Below are positions 1 through 8,200 of a DNA stretch of 24,522 nt, one piece after another. The notes under the pieces were generated by a model. It saw nothing but the letters and a program-made list of their open reading frames with translations, was not told the DNA's origin and did no database searches. Source of the stretch: an uncultured Bacilli bacterium. Its GTDB lineage: Bacteria; Bacillota_I; Bacilli_A; RF39; UBA660. Each line of letters opens with the position of its first letter. Position 1 is the stretch's first letter. The stretch covers positions 1-24,522 of the forward strand of contig CAKOPG010000020.1 of assembly GCA_934098745.1 (NCBI GenBank), given 5' to 3'. Both the position numbers and the translations under genes were made by a program.

Positions 1-2
1 TT

Positions 3-1739
3 AATGATGTCTATGATAAAACTACTTCAGGAGATTATTATTTATATATGTGGTTAGATAAAGCAGAAACTAGAATATCAGATAGTGATGTAAGTACTAG
101 AACTTTTGATTTATCCCTTGATGGAGAATGTAGTGAGAGTACAATATCAGTATTAGGAGATATAAAAGAAATAGCTAATTATCAAAATACCCCAATACCA
201 GTAACCATAAAAAATAACAATAATTATCCCATAACAGTAAGTATATCATTTAAAGAAACAAGTTTATTAAAAGATATGGAAATACCTGCAAATAGTACAG
301 TTAATCATGATGTATATTTATCGGCAGAAGCATATAATGCCGGAAATGGTGGAATAACTAATTACTTATCAATAGGTATAAATGATAACAATAAAATAGT
401 TAAGTATAATTCCATAGTAGGTTTTACTAAACCATATCATTATTTAAAACAAGCAAATGAGGTAAATTTTATTACGGCGTCAAATAGCAATATAGCTGCG
501 ACAGCCATAAAAACAATAACATTTAATAATCCATCTGATGAAACAAGAACACTGGTAGGTTCATTTGATGTATCAGCAGATAATAGTGGCACAATAATGG
601 CATATTATTATGAAACAGAAACATCAGGACAGTATGATTTTTATATCGGATCATCAGATATTGTAGTATATGCCAATCCAAATTCAAGTTATACATTTTA
701 TAAATTGACAAATTTAACAGACATAAGTGGTATGGAATACTTTGATACCTCGAATGTAACAAGTATGCATTATATGTTTTATCAATGCAGTAGTTTAACT
801 GCTTTAGATGTCAGCCATTTTGATACCTCAAAGGTAATATATATGTGGGCCATTTTCGATGGTTGTAGTAAACTTGCAACTTTAGATGTCAGCAACTTTG
901 ATACTTCAAAATTGACATATATGAATTCTATGTTTTCTAATTGTAGTAGTCTTACAACCTTGGATTTAAGCAACTGGGATACCTCAAAAGTAACCAATAT
1001 GAGTTCTATGTTTTTTGAATGCAAGAGTCTTACAACTTTAGATGTTAGCGGTTTTGATACTTCAAATGTAACAAGTATGTATCAAATGTTTTCTTATTGT
1101 AGTAGTTTAACAACCATAAATTTAAATAATTTTAATACATCAAATGTAACCAATATGACAAGTATGTTTGATGGTTGCAGTGGACTTACTACTTTGAATG
1201 TCAGTAGCTTTAATACGTCAAAAGTAACCAGTATGTATGCTATGTTTTATAGTTGTAGTAATTTAACTACTCTAGATTTAAGTAAGTTTGATACCTCGAG
1301 TGTAACTAGTATGTATGCTATGTTTCGTGGTTGTGGTAAGCTTACCTCTTTAAATATTAGTAACTTTAATACTTCAAATGTAACTAATATGGGGCAAATG
1401 TTTACTAGCTGTGGCAGCTTAACTGCACTAAATGTCAGTAGTTTTAATACTTCGAAAGTAACGAATATGAACTATATGTTTTTTAACTGTAGTAGCCTAA
1501 CAACCTTGGATGTCAGTAATTTTGATACATCAAATGTAACTAATATGGGTTATATGTTTGCTTATTGTAGAAAACTTGCAACACTTAATATTAAAGGTTT
1601 TACTTTTGATAGTGTTACGTCATATGGTAGTATGTTTACTTCAGTACCAACAACTGTTAAAATAACGGTAGGTAATGAGACAGCTAAAACATGGTTAAAT
1701 ACTAATTTTAGTAGTTATACCAATATAGTAATTGGATAA
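3..1739 (+). CDS. Surface protein with BspA-type (DUF285) leucine-rich repeats, 5' truncated by the window
   Basis: The frame is open from base 3 with no start or ribosome site, so the true start lies upstream; the ATG at 48 is internal. About 578 residues are visible. The first ~35 residues (a Y-x-W-L-D motif, then an acidic stretch) resemble the end of the TasA-like domain in the large protein at 18485, so a SipW-type signal probably lies upstream. A beta-rich region of about 200 residues follows. From base 741 there are eleven 26-residue repeats of the pattern F-[DN]-T-S-x-V-T-x-M-x-x-M-F-x-x-C-x-x-L-T-x-L-[DN], the BspA/DUF285 leucine-rich repeat, and then a degenerate twelfth. Every full repeat carries Cys at position 16. 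No LPXTG motif or membrane helix is seen at the C-terminus. BspA-like proteins are typically surface proteins linked to adhesion. The family call is firm; the ligand is unknown. Confidence 0.9.
   Translation, partial: NDVYDKTTSGDYYLYMWLDKAETRISDSDVSTRTFDLSLDGECSESTISVLGDIKEIANYQNTPIPVTIKNNNNYPITVSISFKETSLLKDMEIPANSTVNHDVYLSAEAYNAGNGGITNYLSIGINDNNKIVKYNSIVGFTKPYHYLKQANEVNFITASNSNIAATAIKTITFNNPSDETRTLVGSFDVSADNSGTIMAYYYETETSGQYDFYIGSSDIVVYANPNSSYTFYKLTNLTDISGMEYFDTSNVTSMHYMFYQCSSLTALDVSHFDTSKVIYMWAIFDGCSKLATLDVSNFDTSKLTYMNSMFSNCSSLTTLDLSNWDTSKVTNMSSMFFECKSLTTLDVSGFDTSNVTSMYQMFSYCSSLTTINLNNFNTSNVTNMTSMFDGCSGLTTLNVSSFNTSKVTSMYAMFYSCSNLTTLDLSKFDTSSVTSMYAMFRGCGKLTSLNISNFNTSNVTNMGQMFTSCGSLTALNVSSFNTSKVTNMNYMFFNCSSLTTLDVSNFDTSNVTNMGYMFAYCRKLATLNIKGFTFDSVTSYGSMFTSVPTTVKITVGNETAKTWLNTNFSSYTNIVIG
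741..1676 (+). repeat. Eleven tandem 78-bp BspA/DUF285 repeats plus one degenerate copy
   Basis: In-frame units begin at 741 and 819 and continue every 78 bases; the degenerate twelfth starts at 1599. Each encodes 26 residues with conserved F-D-T-S, V-T-x-M, M-F, Cys at position 16 and L-T-x-L. Synonymous positions vary between copies (for example acctcg, acctca, acttca), so the array is old or selected at the protein level rather than recently amplified. Confidence 0.9.
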
Positions 1740-1778
1740 TAATAATATATTACGTTAGTCCCGTAAGGGATAATGATA

Positions 1779-1808
1779 GGCTAAATAGAGATATTTAGTC
1801 TTTTATTT
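1779..1808 (+). terminator. Rho-independent terminator after the BspA-like gene
   Basis: The arms GGCTAAATA (1779-1787) and TATTTAGTC (1792-1800) pair over 9 bp with one G-U pair, around a GAGA loop, and are followed by TTTTATTT. A second small hairpin, TCCC-GTAA-GGGA, lies just upstream at about 1759-1770 without a T-run. Confidence 0.7.
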
Positions 1809-1810
1809 CA

Positions 1811-1816
1811 TATAAT
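1811..1816 (+). promoter_or_regulatory. -10 box placed for a leaderless start of the 1822 gene
   Basis: A perfect TATAAT lies five bases (TTAGT) before the ATG at 1822, so transcription should begin at or within a base or two of the start codon. No ribosome site fits between. The -35 region is poor (about 3 of 6 matches) and overlaps the upstream terminator. Confidence 0.5.
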
Positions 1817-1821
1817 TTAGT

Positions 1822-2082
1822 ATGAATAAGAAGGAAGAGGCTAGGTTATATACAGTAGCGGCTTTTTTACTAGGATATGTATTGATAGATAATTTGAGTA
1901 GTACCGAACAAAATGCTTTAGGTAATTGGCTAATGTTAGTAGCTCAGACTTTATGTACTAATGGATCATATGATTTTAATACTGATTGGAAAGGACATTT
2001 AGGTAGTGGGCATGTAGATATTAGAAAGATGCTTAATAAGATGCAATCTTCAATAGATGAGGTAAATAAAATAATAAAATGA
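1822..2082 (+). CDS. Small hypothetical protein (86 aa)
   Basis: I do not recognise this protein. The N-terminus is charged (MNKKEEARLYT) and followed by a moderately hydrophobic segment at about residues 12-24 containing LLGYVLID. The middle holds a helix-like LGNWLMLVAQTLC and the C-terminal third is amphipathic and Lys-rich. There is no clear signal peptide or catalytic motif. It sits alone between a terminator and the miaB promoter. The ATG is preceded by TATAAT-TTAGT with no ribosome site, which suggests leaderless translation. It ends in TGA, which shows that TGA is a stop codon here. Codon use matches its neighbours, so I regard it as a real gene. Confidence 0.65.
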   Translation: MNKKEEARLYTVAAFLLGYVLIDNLSSTEQNALGNWLMLVAQTLCTNGSYDFNTDWKGHLGSGHVDIRKMLNKMQSSIDEVNKIIK

Positions 2083-2115
2083 AAAGAATAACTATACTTT
2101 TATTATTTTTTGGTT

Positions 2116-2121
2116 TATAAT
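2116..2121 (+). promoter_or_regulatory. Candidate -10 box for miaB-ymcA
   Basis: A perfect TATAAT lies 24 bases before the preferred GTG start at 2146, which would start transcription near 2128 and leave an approximately 18-base leader carrying the ribosome site. The -35 candidate TATACT at 2093-2098 is weak. The TTG start at 2110 would lie upstream of this transcript and is therefore unlikely. Confidence 0.45.
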
Positions 2122-2145
2122 ATTTTTTGGACGGAAGTGATAGAA

Positions 2146-3561
2146 GTGAATTTACCTAATATGAAGGATGCTAAAGTTAGAAATAGTGAAAAAGTAAAGG
2201 TATTGTATGATGAATATAATACTTGTAATATAGAGAATATAGGTACTTTAAAGAAGTATCTTATTTTAACTTATGGATGTCAGATGAATGTTCATGATAG
2301 TGAATATATTTCTGGTATTATGGAAGATCTTGGATATGTTAAGACAGATGATATGGAAGAAGCTTCAGTTATTATTGTTAATACTTGTGCCATTAGAGAG
2401 AATGCTCATAATAAGGCTGAAGGAATGCTTGGAAGAATTAAGCATATGAAAGAAGAAGGATTAGATAAGGTAGTAATATTTTGTGGATGTATGGCCCAAG
2501 AAGAGGGACTTGTTAATAAGATAAAGGATTATAAATGGATAGATATTATATGTGGAACTCATAATTATCATAAGATACCAGAATATTTATATGAGTATTA
2601 TAATAATAAGAAAGAAGTACGTGAAGTTTATAGTATACAAGGGGATGTTATCGAAAATATACCAGTTAAGAGAGATTCTAAATATAGTGCATGGGTTAAT
2701 ATTCAGTATGGTTGTGATAAGTTTTGTACTTATTGTATTGTTCCTTATACGAGAGGTAAGCAAAGAAGTAGAAAACATCAAGATATTATTGATGAAGTAA
2801 GAGAATTATATAATAATGGATATCAAGAAGTTACGTTACTAGGACAAAATGTTAATGCTTATGGAAAAGACTTAGATGAAGAATATGATTTTGCTGATTT
2901 ACTTGGAGAAGTTAGTCAAACAGGTATTCCTAGAATTAGGTTTGTTACGAGTCATCCATGGGATTTTACTGATAAGATGATAGAGGTTATTAGTAAATGT
3001 GATAATATTATGCCATATATTCATTTACCTATTCAATCAGGTAGTGATAGAATTCTTAAATTAATGGGAAGAAAATATACAATAGCAGAATATTTAGAGA
3101 TAGTTAAGAAGTTACGTAAAGAGATTCCTAATGTTAGTATTACAACAGATATTATTGTAGGTTTTCCGGGAGAGACAGAGGAAGATTTTGAGAAGACTTT
3201 AGATATTGTTAATTTAGTTAAGTATGATTTGGCATATACATTTATTTTTTCACCAAGAGAGGGAACACCGGCTGCTAAAATGAAGGATGAGACTCCTTTG
3301 GAAGAAAAGAAAGAAAGATTAGCTAGGTTAAATGAGTTAATTAATAAGTATGCTTTACTTAGTAATGAAAAAATGAGAGATAAAGAGGTAATGGTATTAA
3401 TTACTGGACCTTCTGATAAGAAGGACAAGTTTATGGGTTATACGGATAATATGAAACTTGTAAATGTTAAATGTAATGAAGATATGGTTGGTAAGATAAT
3501 ACCGGTTAAGATTACGGATGTTAAAACTTGGTCATTGGATGGTGTAGTAAGTGATAAATAG
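2146..3561 (+). CDS. miaB: MiaB, tRNA-2-methylthio-N6-isopentenyladenosine-37 synthase
   Basis: A radical-SAM methylthiotransferase that adds a methylthio group to i6A37 of tRNAs reading codons that begin with U, using two 4Fe-4S clusters. With the GTG start at 2146 (ribosome site GGAAG at 2133-2137) it has 471 residues, usual for the family. The N-terminal UPF0004 domain shows Cys45 (YGCQMN), Cys81 (NTCAIRE) and Cys115 (CGCMAQ). The radical-SAM core shows C190-x3-C194-x2-C197 (GCDKFCTYC), and a TRAM-like RNA-binding domain closes the C-terminus. YGCQMN and NTCAIRE favour MiaB over MtaB or RimO. The end overlaps the start of ymcA by 11 bases; the same pair is adjacent in Bacillus subtilis. 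Confidence 0.95.
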   Translation: MNLPNMKDAKVRNSEKVKVLYDEYNTCNIENIGTLKKYLILTYGCQMNVHDSEYISGIMEDLGYVKTDDMEEASVIIVNTCAIRENAHNKAEGMLGRIKHMKEEGLDKVVIFCGCMAQEEGLVNKIKDYKWIDIICGTHNYHKIPEYLYEYYNNKKEVREVYSIQGDVIENIPVKRDSKYSAWVNIQYGCDKFCTYCIVPYTRGKQRSRKHQDIIDEVRELYNNGYQEVTLLGQNVNAYGKDLDEEYDFADLLGEVSQTGIPRIRFVTSHPWDFTDKMIEVISKCDNIMPYIHLPIQSGSDRILKLMGRKYTIAEYLEIVKKLRKEIPNVSITTDIIVGFPGETEEDFEKTLDIVNLVKYDLAYTFIFSPREGTPAAKMKDETPLEEKKERLARLNELINKYALLSNEKMRDKEVMVLITGPSDKKDKFMGYTDNMKLVNVKCNEDMVGKIIPVKITDVKTWSLDGVVSDK

Positions 3562-3880
3562 TAAGTTAGAAGAGTTATTTAATTCAATTGAAAATTCTAA
3601 ATTATATCAAGAATATAAAAGAATGGAAGGTATTCTTAATAAGGATGAGAATATTAAGGGATTAATTAATGAGATAAAAGAATTAGAAAAAGAAGCTACT
3701 TATTTAGAGAATAAGGGAGATAAGAAATATTTAGAAATAGATGAAGTTATTAAAGAGAAAGCTAATATTTTAAATAATAATCAGGTATATATTGAATACT
3801 TAAATAAGATGGAAGAATTTAATAATGAATTATCTATTTCTAGTAAAATGATTGAGGACTATGTTAAAGAAGTAGTATAA
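3551..3880 (+). CDS. ymcA: YmcA/YlbF-family regulatory protein (RicA-like)
   Basis: A 109-residue all-helical protein of the Com_YlbF family. In Bacillus subtilis YmcA (RicA) forms a complex with YlbF and YaaT that carries iron-sulfur clusters, promotes RNase Y-dependent mRNA maturation and affects competence, biofilm formation and sporulation. The sequence shows the charged helical pattern (LYQEYKRMEGIL, IKELEKEATY) and size of the family. It starts at GTG 3551, inside the last codons of miaB, so translation is probably coupled; no better start exists downstream. The miaB-ymcA order supports YmcA over the paralogues YlbF and YheA. No Cys is visible in the C-terminal region, so cluster binding is uncertain. 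Confidence 0.8.
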   Translation: MINSKLEELFNSIENSKLYQEYKRMEGILNKDENIKGLINEIKELEKEATYLENKGDKKYLEIDEVIKEKANILNNNQVYIEYLNKMEEFNNELSISSKMIEDYVKEVV

Positions 3881-3886
3881 ATATAT

Positions 3887-3914
3887 AAAAATAACGTCAA
3901 ATGTTATTTTTTTT
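3887..3914 (+). terminator. Terminator of miaB-ymcA
   Basis: The perfect 9-bp arms AAAAATAAC (3887-3895) and GTTATTTTT (3903-3911) surround a 7-base loop and merge into a T-run. The stem is very AT-rich. Confidence 0.65.
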
Positions 3915-4002
3915 ATTTACTTTTATTGGTTTTTTTGTTAAACTTTAGTTGTATATCGTAGATGGAGAAGTACGATTTAATACATGTTAGGAGGAAAAAA
4001 AT

Positions 4003-4695
4003 ATGGCTTTTGAAGCAGAAACTGATATTTTGAGAACAAAAGGATCAGCAGTTTTAATGCAAGCAGATGAATTTGCAAAAAATGTTAAAAAAATTTATGA
4101 AGCGGTTTATGAAATGGGGGCTAGTAGTTATGTTTCAGCAGAATCTATGGCTATGGTCCAAGAAATAGATAGCTTTCATCCAGATTTAGAGAAAATGGCT
4201 AATATAATCGCTCAATATGGAGCTTATTGTCAAGGAGCAAGTAAAGCAGTAATCAATACGCAAAGTAATATTATTGATTCTATTAAGAATGGTGGTGTGG
4301 TAACTGGTGGAACTATGCCAAATATGGATTTATCTATTTCCACCCAAGGAGCTTATCAAACTTTTGGTGCTTATAAAGTTGCTCATGCCGGAGTTGCAAT
4401 TACTTATGAACAAACTTTAGCTAATGCCGCTACAATTAAAGATTGTTCAGCTAAAATGCGTAGTATTTTTGATGATTTTTCAACACTTATTAATCAAGTA
4501 ACAGCTCAAGGTACTTTTGTTGGTACTGCTGCTGATGCTTTAAGTAGTAAATTTAACTCTTTAAGAGGTAGATTTGATCAATATACTCAAAAGGTAAGAG
4601 AATATTCAGAAATGATTGAAAATGCTGCTAATGCTACAAAAGAAACAGAACAAAAATTAACACAAGTAGCCGAAGAAAATCTAAGAAGTGAATAG
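4003..4695 (+). CDS. Tandem WXG100-like (Esx) protein, two helical hairpins fused
   Basis: A 230-residue protein, twice the length of a normal WXG100 protein. Two halves each show helix-turn-helix character. In half 1 (about residues 1-95) the turn reads GASSYVSAES, with Y43-V-S45 where W-x-G is expected. In half 2 (about 130-230) it reads QGTFVGTAAD, with F172-V-G174, a conservative variant of W-x-G. A Gly/Ala-rich linker joins them. WXG100 proteins are small helical substrates of type VII secretion that dimerise; here one chain could make both partners. Start: ATG with an excellent AGGAGG at 3989-3994, spacer 8. It precedes essC, and two terminators follow it, which suggests a separate, strongly expressed transcript. 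It lacks a signal peptide, as expected. The family call rests on pattern and neighbourhood; the Trp is missing in both halves. Confidence 0.75.
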   Translation: MAFEAETDILRTKGSAVLMQADEFAKNVKKIYEAVYEMGASSYVSAESMAMVQEIDSFHPDLEKMANIIAQYGAYCQGASKAVINTQSNIIDSIKNGGVVTGGTMPNMDLSISTQGAYQTFGAYKVAHAGVAITYEQTLANAATIKDCSAKMRSIFDDFSTLINQVTAQGTFVGTAADALSSKFNSLRGRFDQYTQKVREYSEMIENAANATKETEQKLTQVAEENLRSE

Positions 4696-4717
4696 GAAAC
4701 GTTGTTTCCTATTTTTC
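4692..4717 (+). terminator. Terminator overlapping the stop codon of the WXG100-like gene
   Basis: The perfect 9-bp arms ATAGGAAAC (4692-4700) and GTTTCCTAT (4704-4712) flank a GTT loop and are followed by TTTT. The TAG stop (4693-4695) lies in the left arm. Confidence 0.8.
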
Positions 4718-4720
4718 TAT

Positions 4721-4759
4721 AAAAAGTAATAAAAATACTTTTCTTATTACTTTTTTTTT
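4721..4759 (+). terminator. Second, back-to-back terminator
   Basis: The perfect 12-bp arms AAAAAGTAATAA (4721-4732) and TTATTACTTTTT (4744-4755) surround an 11-base loop and are followed by more T. It lies nine bases after the first terminator and just before the next -10 box. Confidence 0.7.
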
Positions 4760-4761
4760 GT

Positions 4762-4767
4762 TATAAT
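4762..4767 (+). promoter_or_regulatory. Candidate -10 box for the essC operon
   Basis: A perfect TATAAT directly follows the double terminator and predicts a start near 4774, leaving a leader of about 36 bases before the ATG at 4810. No good -35 is visible in the T-rich stretch upstream. Confidence 0.5.
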
Positions 4768-4809
4768 TATTTTAGTATGATAGGAAGATTTACTATGGAA
4801 GGTGAGATT

Positions 4810-5196
4810 ATGAATTCTGATTATCGGGAAAAAAGAGCGGATAATGTTATTTTAAATAAAAAAATTGATATACAGGGTGTCGAAGATCAGATATGTTTTG
4901 AAAAGGAAAACTTAAATATTATAGATGATTCAGCAGATAATTATTATTTGCTTAATAAAAGTATTAATAAGTGTGTAGCTTTATTATTTACTTCGATAAG
5001 AGGAAAACAAACACAAAATATTTTGGCAGATATTGGTGAGGAGAATAATAAAACCTTTGTTGATGCGATGAATCGAATGGATGATGAGAAACAAATGATT
5101 AGGGGACGTATAAAGGATTTATATGATAAAAAGGAAGAAATATTAAAAGATAATCGTGATGAAGAAGAATCTGAAGAAGAAAAAAAGAATGAATAG
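4810..5196 (+). CDS. Small acidic helical protein of the type VII locus, function unknown
   Basis: About 128 residues from ATG 4810, which has the ribosome-site sequence AAGGTGAG just before it; an in-frame ATG at 4777 is only 10 bases from the -10 box and has no ribosome site. It is predicted soluble and mainly helical, with charged heptad-like stretches (RMDDEKQMIRGRIKDLYDKK) and a very acidic tail of Glu and Lys. It has no signal peptide or membrane segment. I do not recognise a family. In size, helicity and position it recalls the small coiled-coil partner proteins (such as the YwqH/DUF5082 group) found at other type VIIb loci, but no diagnostic motif supports that. Its stop lies 12 bases before the essC start, so the two are probably one operon. 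Confidence 0.6.
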   Translation: MNSDYREKRADNVILNKKIDIQGVEDQICFEKENLNIIDDSADNYYLLNKSINKCVALLFTSIRGKQTQNILADIGEENNKTFVDAMNRMDDEKQMIRGRIKDLYDKKEEILKDNRDEEESEEEKKNE

Positions 5197-5208
5197 GAGT
5201 GATAGACT

Positions 5209-8200
5209 ATGCAGATAGTTGTAGTCAAACAAGATAGATTACAGAAGTATCCTTTTCCTAATGATAATATTAGTATGTATTGGATAAAGGATTTTGATAA
5301 TAATTTTAATGAGATAAATATTGCTGCTATTGAGAAAAGGGATAATAAATGGATTCTTTTATGCGGAGATATGAGTGAAATTGATTTAGGGGGAAATACA
5401 GTTAATGAAACAGTTATCTCACTTAATAAATTTTATAAATTAAATATTAAAGAAAAGAATACAGATAATATTACTAATGCTTTAATATATATATGTAATG
5501 AGAATGATGTAACATATACTTCTTTTGAGATTACGAAAGATGGACAATATACAATAGGAATGAATGCTACACAGGATATTATTATTAATGGAGAGTTTAT
5601 TGAACAAGAACATGCGATATTACAAAAGGTAGGTAATAGTTATTCAATAAAAGCTAAGACATTAAATTCGAATGTATATGTTAATAAAGCAAGGATTAAT
5701 AGTAAGATTTTAGAAAATGGAGATATTATCTTTATATACGGTTATAGATTTATAATAATTAATAATTATATAGTTATTAATAGTGTAAATAATGGTTTAA
5801 AGGTATCTAATAGTAACATTGTACCAAAGGAGTTTCCTAAGTATGCTCAGCCTTTATTAGAGACTCAAGAAGATGATAATGCTGCTATATATAGTGAGAA
5901 TGATTATTTTTCAAGACAACCAAGGTTTGTTACTTCAATAGTTTCTGAAAATGTCAGAATAGATAATCCACCGGGAAAAGTTGAACCAGATGATACACCA
6001 GTTTTGTTAACAGTGGGACCGATGTTAACGATGGCAATGTCTTCAGTTGTTAGTGCTTCTACTTCGGTAATTACGGTAATGAATGGTAATGGTTCAATTA
6101 CGGCAGCCCTTCCAACAATAATTATATCAGTCGTTATGCTTTGTTCAACGATGCTATGGCCTACGTTAACGAAAAAATATAATGAAAAGAAACAAATTAA
6201 ACAAGAAGCAGATAGACAGAAAAAATATATTCAATATTTAAGAGAAAAGAAAGCAAAGATAGAAAATTTAAGAACTAATCAGTATCAAATACTTATTAGT
6301 AATTATCCAGAGCCAAAGGCATTAGAGACAATAATTGTAAATAAAAAGAGAAATTTATGGGAACGTCAAATAGAAAGTGATGACTTTTTAACCGTTAGAT
6401 TAGGTATAGGGACTATTCCTTTAAAAGTTGATGTGACTTATTCACAAGAAGAGTATACAATGACATCTGATAATTTAAAAGATGAATTACTTAAAGTAGC
6501 TGAAAGTGCTAAAGATATTAAAGATGCTCCAGTAACAGTTAATTTAACTACAGTTAATAAGCTAGTAGTTATTGGTAATGATTATTATAAAGAATCGATG
6601 CTTAAGAGTATGATTTTACAACTTAGTACATATCACTCTTATAATGATTTAAAATTAGTATTTATGATAAGTGATTTGAATAGTGATATTTTTAGTAGTT
6701 TTAAAACTTTACCACATGTCTGGAGTAATGCTCGTGATATTAGATTCTTTGCTAATACGTATGATGATATGACTAAAATATCCTTTCATTTGGAACAGGT
6801 ATATATGTCTAGAAAATATGGTGATGAAGAGGGTAAAGAGGTAAATGCAATTAATTATAAGAATGTTAGTCCATATTATTTAATAATAGTTGATAATATT
6901 AAAAAGAATCAGAATGTAGAAATAATTAATAAGATTTTAAAAGAAGAAGGAAATATTGGTTTTGGATTAATTATTTTGAATGATGGAATTGCTAATTTAC
7001 CAAATGAATGTAATGATTTCTTAACGGTAGCAGGAGAAAAATCAGCAATTATTAAGAATGATTTGAATAAAGAAAATCAACAGACTTTTGTCATGGATAG
7101 AACGGATGATTTGGAAATTGCTAGGATGTGTGAAAAGTTATCTAATATACCGATTAAGTTACCACTTATGTTAGACGAGATGAAAAATTCTTTAGGCTTT
7201 TTGGAAATGTATAAAGTTGGGAAGATAGAACAATTAAATATTTTAGATCGATGGTCATCTAATAATCCCGTTAATAGTTTAAGTGTACCAATAGGAATAC
7301 ATACCGATGGAGAACTATTTAATTTAGACTTACATGAAAAGTTTCATGGACCACATGGTTTAATTGCTGGTATGACTGGTAGTGGTAAATCAGAATTTAT
7401 TATAACTTTTATATTGTCTATGTGTATTAATTTTAATCCGGAAGAAGTATCTTTTGTTTTGATAGATTATAAAGGTGGTGGATTAACGGGAGCTTTTGAG
7501 AATAAGCTGACAGGAGTTAAATTACCACATTTAGCGGGTACTATTACGAACCTTGATAAAGCAGAGATTAATCGTAGTTTATCTTCAATACAAAGTGAAT
7601 TGAGAAGAAGACAGACACTCTTTAATAAAGCTAAGATGAAATTAAATGAAAGCACGATTGATATATATAAATATCAAAAATTATATCGAGATGGGGCTAT
7701 AGATACACCGGTATCACATCTATTTATTATTTCTGATGAGTTTGCTGAACTTAAGAGCCAACAACCAGACTTTATGAACGAACTTATTTCAACAGCACGT
7801 ATTGGTCGTAGTTTAGGAGTACACTTGATATTGGCAACACAGAAACCTAGTGGTATTGTCGATGATCAAATATGGTCTAACTCTAAATTTAAGATATGTT
7901 TAAAGGTTCAAGAAAAAGCCGATAGTATGGATGTTATTAAAAGAGCCGATGCGGCTATGTTAAAGAGAGTTGGAAGATTTTACTTACAAGTAGGTTATAA
8001 TGATTACTTTGCAATGGGGCAAGCAGCTTATGCTGGTACAAAGTATATACCACGTGATAAGATTACGAAAACTGTAGATAGAAATGTATCATTTATCAAT
8101 GATATAGGTGATACGGTTAAGAGTATTGAAACTTCTAAGAATGTAGAATTAGCTTCTTTAGGAGAAGAACTTCCTAATATATTAAAATATATTTGTGAAG

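Noticed and set aside
782..1024. Minus-strand repetitive frame opposite the BspA repeats
   Set aside because: It is the mirror of the 78-bp repeat array; the plus-strand product matches a known repeat family.
741..1676. CRISPR-like regular spacing of 78 bases
   Set aside because: The period is a multiple of three within one reading frame, and the units encode a known protein repeat; there are no unique spacers.
2110..2145. TTG at 2110 as the miaB start
   Set aside because: It overlaps the candidate -10 box (2116-2121) and has no ribosome site; GTG 2146 has GGAAG at a good distance.
3935..3981. Promoter for the WXG100-like gene (TTGTTA or TTGTAT with TTTAAT)
   Set aside because: Spacings and -10 matches are poor; a promoter must exist here, but I cannot place it.
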